Below, piece by piece: positions 45,113-53,507 of a DNA stretch of 64,000 nt. The notes beneath the pieces were generated by a model that was not told where the DNA came from, did no database searches, and saw nothing but the letters and a program-made list of their open reading frames with translations. Both the position numbers and the translations under genes were made by a program. Position 1 is the first letter of the stretch; each line of letters begins with the position of its first letter. Origin of the DNA: Rhynchopus sp. YZ270_cl-10 (lineage: Eukaryota > Euglenozoa > Diplonemea > Diplonemida > Diplonemidae); contig OZ037833.1 of NCBI GenBank assembly GCA_964035575.1, positions 558,001 through 622,000 on the forward strand. The letters are read 5' to 3'.

Positions 45113-45596
45113 CCATCACGCCATCACGCCATCACGCCATCACGCCATCACGCCATCATGCCATCATGCCATCATGCCATCATGCCATCATGCCATCATG
45201 CCATCATGCCATCATGCCATCATGCCATCATGCCATCATGCCATCATGCCATCATGCCATCATGCCATCATGCCATCATGCCATCATGCCATCATGCCAT
45301 CATGCCATCATGCCATCATGCCATCATGCCATCATGCCATCATGCCATCATGCCATCATGCCATCATGCCATCATGCCATCATGCCATCATGCCATCATG
45401 CCATCATGCCATCATGCCATCATGCCATCATGCCATCATGCCATCATGCCATCATGCCATCATGCCATCATGCCATCATGCCATCATGCCATCATGCCAT
45501 CATGCCATCATGCCATCATGCCATCATGCCATCATGCCATCATGCCATCATGCCATCATGCCATCATGCCATCATGCCATCATGCCATCATGCCAT
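45113..45596 (+). repeat. (CCATCATG)n satellite, about 60 units
   Basis: An 8-bp unit; the first five units are CCATCACG and the rest CCATCATG without other change. Inverted units (GGCATGATGG) lie on both sides, at about 44657 and at 45652-45720, so the array could fold back on its flanks. Confidence 0.97.
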
Positions 45597-45754
45597 CTGG
45601 GGGGAAATCCCCAGGTGATGGAGAGCGAAAGCCCTGCCCCACCACCCCCCGTGGCATGATGGTGGCATGATGGAAAAAAAAATAAAAAACGCCCAAAAAC
45701 GTGGCATGATGGCATGATGGTTAGCAAAAGGCCTGGCTTTTTTCAACCGACGGA

Positions 45755-46507
45755 CAGGGCGTTCGCCCCGGGGCGAAAAATATTTTTTTTCGTTAAAAAA
45801 ATCTTTTCCTGAAAAAATGACATTTTATTTCGCCCCAGGGCTTCGCCCCACCGGGGCGAAACCCTGTATAAATAAATAAATAAATAAATAAAAAAGGGGG
45901 GTAAAAAAAAAAAAGAGAGAGAGATTTCTCCCCACCACCCTGTCGACCCCCCCGGAGGGGGGGTCGCAGAGGGGTGTCCACTGTTCCGCAAACCCGCCTG
46001 CCGTGAGAGGAAGTTTCCCCAGCACTCCCGCTCGCTCCTCAATCCTGCAGTCTGCTGAAGGTGCCCCGTACCCCCTGTTATAGAAGGTGTCACTAGTCGT
46101 GTCAACTGTACCTTCAACGGCAGAGACGTTTTAGTTTATTGAAAATAAGCAAACTAAGGATGAAGTCTCATATGACAGATGCCTCTCTCTTGTACATCTG
46201 TTTGATTAAACAACACAAAGAGACCCTCAGTGAGGGGGGATTGATGAAATTCTCCATCGTTTTGCTGGTTTTAGTAACAGGAAAGTTCAGCTGTAATAGC
46301 ACTTGTGCTGGGGAAGGGAACACGCGCAAATCGCAAATTTTTTCTGACCACTCAGTACCAGGGATTCACCCCCCACGAACTAGCTTCTCTCCGGCGGAAA
46401 AAAATTTTTGACCGGCTATTTTAAGCACTAGTAAAAAAGCAAAAATTTAAGGGTTTTTGGCATTTCGCCACGATCAGGAAAAAACGATGGCGATAGCGAA
46501 CGCCCTG
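45755..46507. mobile_element. hAT-type MITE, copy 2 (753 bp)
   Basis: Ends CAGGGCGTTCGC and GCGAACGCCCTG, flanked by the perfect 8-bp duplication CCGACGGA (45747-45754 and 46508-46515). Nearly the same as copy 3, so recent. Confidence 0.97.
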
Positions 46508-46635
46508 CCGACGGATTGAAAAAAAAAAAATTCCCTCCCCACCCTCCTCAATACCACTCGAAAGGCTAGGGTACTTACACAGAGCTTCCAAAAAAAAATC
46601 CCCTTTTTCCACCCCCCTTGGGGTGTTTGCTATCA
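46508..46635. other. Short spacer
   Basis: Target duplication of MITE copy 2 and the 3' flank of the next gene. Nothing else. Confidence 0.4.
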
Positions 46636-48245
46636 TCAATGCACCACATTTTTGGACTGGTCAGCTAGCTCTTGGAGATGTCGTTCTCGCCTGCGGGAGG
46701 AGTCTCTGCCTTCTGCAAATTCCGCTTGCAGGGTTGAAAAGCGGAACGGGAAGAGCCAGGGCCCGGTGTCCGGCTCCTCGCCATCAACGAGACCCTTTGG
46801 TGCAATGTTCAGTCCACAGAACGTCTCGGCCAGGCTGCCCCCATCATACCCATGACCATACAACATCCCACGCCGTACCTGACTCCCACAATATGTTATT
46901 ATGTCCCTTCCTACGCGCTCGCAAGACTCGCTCCACTGTATTTTTTTTTTTGAAAAAATTGAAAAAATTGATGACGTGCAGACACCTCGCTTTTTTTTAT
47001 CGTGTGAACTCCACGCAGCCTTTCCTCGCCTATCTCTCGTTTCGTGGATACCGCTACTACGTCCTACTCCCGCCTCCACTCATCAGGTAACAAACGGGGA
47101 TCATTGGATGCCCAGGGTAAATAGGCCCGGGTGAGATAGGCTTGGGCAGGGGGGGGGTTTTTTTTTTTTGGATAATCCCTCCTTTGTGTTTTTGGGTGAT
47201 CTCTGATCGTCTCCGTGAGACACGCAACAGGCTGTGAGAGCTTTGTGAAAGCTTACTGAGAGCTAGTGAAAAAAATCTCTCCCCGTTCATAGATCACCTA
47301 GTTTTAAAGGGAGGTTCTACTCATTGCATTATTTAAAAAAAGGTTGTGTTTATACCGTAAGCATCCAGGCGAATCCAAAACCACAGAAGTATGCCGTCAG
47401 GTGGTACACTGTTCGCACTGTGCGGGATCGAAGGGTGCGGAACCGTGCCGGGATTTTCGTGTCTTTGTACACTCCGACCCAGCGGTTGTCGGGGTCGATT
47501 GCCATGAGTTCTCCAAAGGCACCGTACTCCTTCGTGCGACGGACCAGCTCTGCGTCAGACATCTGCGCGATCAAGGCACGTCGTCTTTGCATGCGATCGC
47601 CAGACTGCAAGCTCGTCATGTATCTGAAAAGCGTTTTTTTTTTTTTTTTTTGTGTTTTACTTTTTCCATTTTATTTTTATTGAATTTTTCCAATGACGTT
47701 TTGTGTGGGGTTGTGTACCAGCTAAATGGTCGTATTTTATTATTCAAAATTAAATTTGAAGAAGAAAAAAAAATTGATAGTGTTTTCAGGTGTGTGTGAT
47801 CTATGTTTCTGTTTGACTAAATAATGCAATTCCTTTTCACATACTCTTTGTATTCAGCATACTGCGCGACCTGTTTTGCGTGCGCGGTTTCGGGGTCGAT
47901 CGTGAGGGGGAATTTCTCGGGTGGTTCTTCCCCGCTTTCGGTGCGCGGCGCCGAGAGATCGTCGTGGCTGCGTTGTGTGGGCTCGTCGTGCAAGGTGTCG
48001 GGGGGGCTGCTGCTGCTGCTGCTGCTATTACTTCTGCTATTTTTGATGCTGTCATCCGCGTTGCTACTGCTGCCTGCTTCCTCAACAGGAATCGCAGCGG
48101 CGCTACCTTCCCCAGGCACTGCAGCGCTGTGCACACCACGCACAGTACATCGGCTACATCGCACCACCCTCCGCACCCCTACTGCACGCTGCACCGCAGT
48201 GCAGAGAGCACGCATCCTTCCCTGTCCCCTCTGTTTTGATGGCAT
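46636..48245 (-). CDS. Probable mitochondrial inner-membrane protein, unknown family, three exons
   Basis: Exons 47845-48245, 47356-47623 and 46636-46935 (complement) join in frame to 322 residues (donors GTATGT and GTATAA, acceptors CAG). The N-terminus after the ATG at 48245 is Arg-rich and free of acidic residues for about 40 positions (MPSKQRGQGRMRALCTAVQR), a good mitochondrial presequence. Then a Ser-rich linker (a CTG/TGC microsatellite), EYKEYMTSLQSGDRMQRRRA across the first join, one hydrophobic segment (VYHLTAYFCGFGFAWML) at the end of exon 2, and a soluble C-terminus with CERVGRDIITYCG and GPWLFPFRFSTLQAEF. I do not recognise the family; a respiratory-chain or import subunit would fit the layout. 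Another exon inside the 420-nt second intron cannot be excluded. Confidence 0.7.
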
Positions 48246-48265
48246 AAGTGAAGATATACAGTAAA

Positions 48266-48533
48266 ACAACAAACACCGGTTGGGGTAAAAAACATAGAAA
48301 CTAAGGTGAATTTTGGAATTGCATTGAAGGGTTTTTTTACCCCTCCGATATTTGTTGTCTTACTGTATTTTGAATCAAAACAGAAGTACAAAGGGGGGTG
48401 AGAATTCCAATGAGAGGTACTAAATGAGGTGTCAATCCTTTGACACCTCATTCGGAGGGGTAAAAACCCTCCTTAGAGTTTTGAAATCCCAAAATCCACC
48501 ATTAGTTTTTACCCCACCGGTGTTTGTTACAAA
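48266..48533. mobile_element. Small MITE with inverted ends AACAAACACCGG
   Basis: AACAAACACCGGTTGGGGTA then AAAAAC on the left is inverted at the right (GTTTTTACCCCACCGGTGTT then TGTT). In the middle, TGAGGTGTCAA/TTTGACACCTCA is a near-perfect hairpin. It lies directly upstream of the mitochondrial-protein gene. Confidence 0.65.
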
Positions 48534-48631
48534 GCACACCGATAGGTAGGGCCTGAAGCCGGATTTTCTCTTATGACTCAGTGTTTTTGACGTTGTAGAC
48601 ATAACGTGAGATGAGCAAAGTGCAAAACAGC

Positions 48632-49386
48632 CAGGGCGTTCGCCCCGGGGCGAAAAATATTTTTTTTCGTTAAAAAAATCTTTTCCTGAAAAAATGACAT
48701 TTTATTTCGCCCCAGGGCTTCGCCCCACCGGGGCGAAACCCTGTATAAATAAATAAATAAATAAATAAAAAAGGGGGGTAAAAAAAAAAAAGAGAGAGAG
48801 ATTTCTCCCCACCACCCTGTCGACCCCCCCGGAGGGGGGGTCGCAGAGGGGTGTCCACTGTTCCGCAAACCCGCCTGCCGTGAGAGGAAGTTTCCCCAGC
48901 ACTCCCGCTCGCTCCTCAATCCTGCAGTCTGCTGAAGGTGCCCCGTACCCCCTGTTATAGAAGGTGTCACTAGTCGTGTCAACTGTACCTTCAACGGCAG
49001 AGAGACGTTTTAGTTTATTGAAAATAAGCAAACTAAGGATGAAGTCTCATATGACAGATGCCTCTCTCTTGTACATCTGTTTGATTAAACAACACAAAGA
49101 GACCCTCAGTGAGGGGGGATTGATGAAATTCTCCATCGTTTTGCTGGTTTTAGTATCAGGAAAGTTCAGCTGTAATAGCACTTGTGCTGGGGAAGGGAAC
49201 ACGCGCAAATCGCAAATTTTTTCTGACCACTCAGTACCAGGGATTCACCCCCCACGAACTAGCTTCTCTCCGGCGGAAAAAAATTTTTGACCGGCTATTT
49301 TAAGCACTAGTAAAAAAGCAAAAATTTAAGGGTTTTTGGCATTTCGCCACGATCAGGAAAAAACGATGGCGATAGCGAACGCCCTG
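48632..49386. mobile_element. hAT-type MITE, copy 3 (755 bp)
   Basis: Ends CAGGGCGTTCGC and GCGAACGCCCTG, flanked by the perfect 8-bp duplication AAAACAGC (48624-48631 and 49387-49394). Confidence 0.97.
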
Positions 49387-49394
49387 AAAACAGC

Positions 49395-49584
49395 ACTAAA
49401 AAAAAGCGCCAAAAAAAAATCAGAAAAAGATGCAAAATAGCTAGGTAGGGGGTAGATCAGTTCTTTTTTTGGGATTTCGGGGTTTTTTTTTGTTGAGTTT
49501 TTTGGGGGTTTTATTTCAAAAAAAAAAGGGGTGATCCGACAGCAAATAGCAGCCTCGTGGACCCCCCCCCCCCCCCCCCCCCCC
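49395..49584. repeat. Partial copy of the TA-flanked element, ending in a C23 run
   Basis: ATTTCAAAAAAAAAA ... GACAGCAAATAGCAGCCTCG then TGGACCCC parallels the right end of the element at 51867-53502 (GACAGCAAATCC ... TACGTGGACCCCCC). It is followed by 23 C at 49562-49584. The opposite end is not seen. Confidence 0.5.
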
Positions 49585-49639
49585 TCATACACCCCACAGA
49601 GGAAGACAACACTACAAAATACGGAACGGACAAAAAAAA

Positions 49640-49684
49640 GGTTTATAAGATGATCCTAAGCCTCGCGGTGCTTTTGGTCACCTT
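49640..49684 (+). repeat. AAGATGATCC hairpin repeat
   Basis: AAGATGATCCTAAGCCTCGC then TTTTGGTCACCTT. AAGATGATCC can pair with GGTCACCTT, a longer stem than in sister copies. A GTTGATAGACGGATATGCC-type hairpin follows at about 49749-49793. Confidence 0.55.
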
Positions 49685-49997
49685 TTTTGTTGTAAAAAAA
49701 GACCCCCTCCTCAAAGAAAAATGAACAGATTGAAAGCTACTAAAAAAAATGTTGATAGACGGATATGCCTAGCGTGCATACACATCAGAAAAAACAGAAA
49801 ACTCTAGATTTTGGATAATATTTTTTTTTTTTTTGCATAAAAAGCACAACACAGCCCACGCAACACCTCGTGTTTAAAAAAAGCTTGCCCTGCTCCTAAA
49901 AAGCAATACTTTACGGCAACACCACTCATCCCGACGGTGCTAATTTTTATATAGCTGGCCTCATGTCGGGCTTGCCTGGTTGGGGCTTCACCCCAAG

Positions 49998-50050
49998 CCA
50001 AAAGTCGTAACAAGGTTGCTCTGTAGGTGAACCTGCAGCAGGATATCATT
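49998..50050 (+). rRNA. 3'-terminal fragment of SSU (18S) rRNA
   Basis: AAAAGTCGTAACAAGGTTGC then TCTGTAGGTGAACCTGCAGC and AGGAT is the end of the SSU rRNA, including the last helix and the tail. The nearest form I know is the kinetoplastid/diplonemid AAGGTAGCTGTAGGTGAACC. The remaining gene and an internal spacer with 5.8S are not seen, so this is a stray fragment. Confidence 0.85.
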
Positions 50051-50279
50051 CCCAAAGTCGGCTCTGTTGTTTACACAGACTGATAAATGGTCATTAGTAA
50101 AAGGCAAAGAATTTTCCCAAAGCTCCGCGCTTTTGGCGTCCCTGTTAGTAGCGCTGTCTACTGCAGGCGACGGTGTTTGTTGTGTTACTGTAAAAATAAA
50201 ATACTGAACGAAAAAAGGAAGATCGTCAACCTTCTTGGGGCTTTTTTGTAGCAGTGGGAAAGATAAAAAAAAGCTGCTA

Positions 50280-50314
<35 letters not shown>

Positions 50315-50817
50315 AATTTCAAACAAAAAAAACAAAAAAAATGTAGTGCAGCTAGCGTAGGCAAAGACAGTCTTCACTATCCATACAAACACATTGTCGG
50401 TTCTTCACCGTGGACCAGAACCCTACACAGACGTGGGCAACGTAGGAGCTCCGCATAACCTGCTTCAAAAATAACGCCCACATTTGGAGACAACATCCCA
50501 CAGCACATCTATCTATTTTACGCCCCATAACCCCTATGCAAACGTCTCTATTTTCTATTTTTTTCAAAAAAAAAACCCCCCCACCTTCCCCAAAAAATCC
50601 AAAAAAGAGACGAGGTGCAGTGCAAAAAAAAAAAAAAAAAAATGCCTTCTAGGACAACAGGCACGGGCACCGGCTTTTGTACCGTGGGTGGACACCCCAA
50701 CCATGCCGTCCTACATCTATTTCGTGGTTTACATCTGAATAAAAATGACACTACAATACCACAACAAAATGCGATTTTTTTTTTTGTGGAAGCCCCCCCT
50801 TTTTTAACAAATCACCC
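50051..50817. other. Spacer, no gene; one long dispersed-repeat piece
   Basis: At 50672-50738 the end part of the GAAATACAAAG family is present (GTACCGTGGGTGGACACCCC ... TTCGTGGTTTACATCTGA). A long A-run lies at 50280-50310. Confidence 0.45.
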
Positions 50818-51468
50818 TCACACTGGTGGGACAATACCGCCCGCTGCCATGCGGGATGGAGTATCAGCCCCTGGGAGGCTGTACTGAATCGGTGAACCTG
50901 CTGCACCATGGAACGTCGGCTGCATGCTCGCCCCCCGCTGCCCAATCGCCTGCGACGTAATCCCTGGGATGGGCGACCCACCGTCCATCCCCCCACCCTG
51001 CCTATATGTCAACCCATCATGCGCTGCGTTCGGGTTGTACCCCGTTGCTTGCACACCCCCTCCGTACCCTTGAGGAAGTGGCATTCCTGTGTGCGGAACA
51101 CCACCCAGAGCGACACGTGGTTTGGAGGCTTTGATGACCGATTCCATGACATATGTCCAGGCACGGAGACCGCTGTACCCAAAAGAAATGCATGTGAACA
51201 CAAAGCAGGCAACCTGGATACCGCTCTCGGCGTTGACCTTCCACAGAATGTCGATCTCAATCGCGAAGAGGGGGATGTCGGAGAACAGCAGATTGATGAT
51301 GACGCCGTAGATCCTGCGCTTCTTAGAGTACTCTTCAGGAAGAGGCCAGCGGTAGGCCCACATATAGAAGACAGAGGCCACGAGAAGGTACATCACAGTC
51401 GCAATAATCGTCATCGCAAGATAAATGTTCACCCGCCTGTCGCCCAAGGCTTCTCTCTCATTGCGTAC
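50818..51468 (-). CDS. Membrane protein with three TM helices and a Gly/Pro/Gln-rich tail; 5' exon not found
   Basis: The frame starts at an acceptor (CACACAG|GTACGC at 51468) with VRNEREALGDRRVNIYLAMT and gives 216 codons. Hydrophobic segments: YLAMTIIATVMYLLVASVFY; IYGVIINLLFSDIPLFAI; and QVACFVFTCISFGYSGL. The last 90 residues are Gly/Pro/Gln-rich and soluble. I do not recognise the family. No ATG precedes the first segment in this frame except the internal one at LAM, so a short first exon must lie upstream; none was convincing in the low-complexity DNA there. Alternatively the internal ATG starts the protein. Confidence 0.65.
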   Translation of the reverse strand, partial: VRNEREALGDRRVNIYLAMTIIATVMYLLVASVFYMWAYRWPLPEEYSKKRRIYGVIINLLFSDIPLFAIEIDILWKVNAESGIQVACFVFTCISFGYSGLRAWTYVMESVIKASKPRVALGGVPHTGMPLPQGYGGGVQATGYNPNAAHDGLTYRQGGGMDGGSPIPGITSQAIGQRGASMQPTFHGAAGSPIQYSLPGADTPSRMAAGGIVPPV

Positions 51469-51844
51469 CTGTGTGGGTTTTGAAGAAAGTGACGTTGATA
51501 ATGTAAACGCCTCTGGGACAAAGTTTTGGGGTGAAGGGTTTCACCCTCATTCTTTGAGTTTTTAGGGGTGAGCAAAAATTTTGGGTTGTTTTTGGGAATT
51601 ATTGAGTTTTCGGGGGTCCCCTGAAAGAGATGGGAATCGGGAACCGGACTGGTGAAACGAAACTCGCAAGGAAAGGATGCGATGATCATTGTCGGCCACA
51701 GAAAGCCCACCAAGAAGCTCAACGGCAAGACAGCGAAGGTGCGAAAAGAAATGCCGACGCAAAGACAAAGCGTAGCACACCCAAATACCAAAGCTCTACG
51801 CAGGTTTGCCTGCCTGGGCGGAAATTTTCTTTTCCTGAATTGAA
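51469..51844. other. Spacer, no gene proven
   Basis: An upstream exon of the membrane-protein gene should lie here or further right. Frames exist on both strands, but none joins in frame with a clean donor. Confidence 0.35.
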
Positions 51845-51864
51845 GGGGGGGGGGGGGGGGGGGG
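51845..51864 (+). repeat. G20 tract
   Basis: Twenty G in a row, directly before the TA and the left end of the inverted-repeat element. Confidence 0.9.
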
Positions 51865-51866
51865 TA

Positions 51867-53502
51867 GGGGGGTCCGTCCGGCCGTTTTTGCTGTCCCAAA
51901 CCACTTTTTTTTGTAAAAACCCGCGAAAAACCCGAAAAAACACCTCAAAACACCCCCAAACCCCCAAAAAATCACCCAAAACCACGAAAAACACACTTTT
52001 GAGCACTATTTCGCACTTTTTTCTGATTTTTTTGGTGTTTTTTTCCGCTTTTTCCGCTTTTTTCCATGGAATTATACCCCCTAATATGCCTATAGAATCC
52101 CTGTACTGCTCACTGAGACAGCATAGCGACCAGAGGCTCCTTATTCATCGTACCGGTGTCTTCGCCGTCAAGGGGTGCACAATCTGCCGCAAATTCCCGC
52201 AACTCTGTCTTTGTGAAGAGATGAAGCACTTTAGTGTTGTACTTTTCAAGTTGCTACTTCTGGGTGCTTTGCATGGACCTGCCTTTGTGGTGCGCTTGGT
52301 GTATCCTGCGGCAAGTTCTTCCCTTGAGAGATACGGAACCCAACCTAGACTGTAGAGGATGTCTAGGTTTCAGCGACAGTGGGTCGGTGTTGTCGGGGTG
52401 CTGGCTCCTTCCGTGGTGGCTTGCAACTTGGTCAAGGACACCGACAATGGATTCGCACGAATCATTGGTCATAGGAGGAGGCAAGGAAGGCTTTACTGCA
52501 CTTAGGCACAGGGTACGTTCTCATTTTCAGGGACCAAAAAGCCCCAGTAAGTGTTGCAAGTGCGATTTTCCACAGCTCGGGAGGTATGTCAGGCAGTTCG
52601 GAGGGATTTAGACACTTCTGCGACTGCCTGAATACGCCTTTTAGGGTTTTTATTTTGGGTGCGAAATACGTCAAAAGGATGGGGGGAAATACCGTTATTT
52701 TAAGCGTTGCAGACACAAAAACACCCTCAAAAACCCCCCAGGGACCCCAAAAAGCTGCAAAATCCACACATTTCCACCTCGGGACCTCATTGGAGGTGGA
52801 CCGAGGTGGTTTTTTGGTGTTTTGAATGAATTGGTATTATTTTTTTTTGGTAAATAAGTGGTCTTCTGCTAGGCGTTGCATAGCCGTTGCTTAAGTGTTG
52901 CATAAGTGTTGCATGGCCTATAAAACCCTCCCAAGTGCCCAAAATGCTATTTTTCACCCTACATGGGGTCTGGGGGACATTTTCCTGGGTGTTTGGACAC
53001 CATTCCGACTACCTTGGCACTTTTTTGGGGGTTTTCAGGTACAAAAAAAGTCAAAAAAGTGACTAAAAAAAGGGTACTTTTAAGCGTTTGGGGCACACAC
53101 ACCCACTGCAAAATGCATCTGGGGCCCACACAGGACCCCTAAAAGCTGTAAAAACTATATATTTCCACCCTGGGACCCCACCGGATGTGGACTGGGGTGT
53201 TTTTCGGGTGTTTAGAAGGATTTTTGTCTGATTGGAGAATTTTTTTGGTAAGTGTTGCATTTTAGCCCATGTTGATGACGATTTGATGACGCTATTTTTG
53301 GAGATTTTTCACAAAAAACCGATTTTTTTTTAACCAGGAAAGTCTCTGTAGAGGTTGTCAGGTGGTTTAATGGGATATTTTCGTGATCCCCAGGGCGATT
53401 TGCGGCCAGGTACGACCTTTTAGTGGGTTTCTTCACCTAAATTTCAAAAAAATGGGTTTGGGACAGCAAATCCTTAAGGAATTCCTTCTACGTGGACCCC
53501 CC
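51867..53502. mobile_element. TA-flanked element of 1.6 kb with inverted ends GGGGGGTCC...GCTGTCCCAAAC
   Basis: The left end GGGGGGTCCGTCCGG ... TTTGCTGTCCCAAAC is inverted at the right end (GTTTGGGACAGCAAAT ... CGTGGACCCCCC). TA stands on both sides (51865-51866, 53503-53504), which suits a Tc1/mariner-like target. Inside are two related blocks of about 150 bp (52690-52840 and 53075-53240: TTTCCACC.(C/T)GGGACC ... GGACTGGGGTG). There is no transposase frame. Both flanks are G-runs. Confidence 0.65.
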
Positions 53503-53507
53503 TAGGG

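Noticed and set aside
44837-45670. 277-codon frame rich in HHAIMPSC
   Set aside because: Produced by the (CCATCATG)n satellite; the flanks have no gene features.
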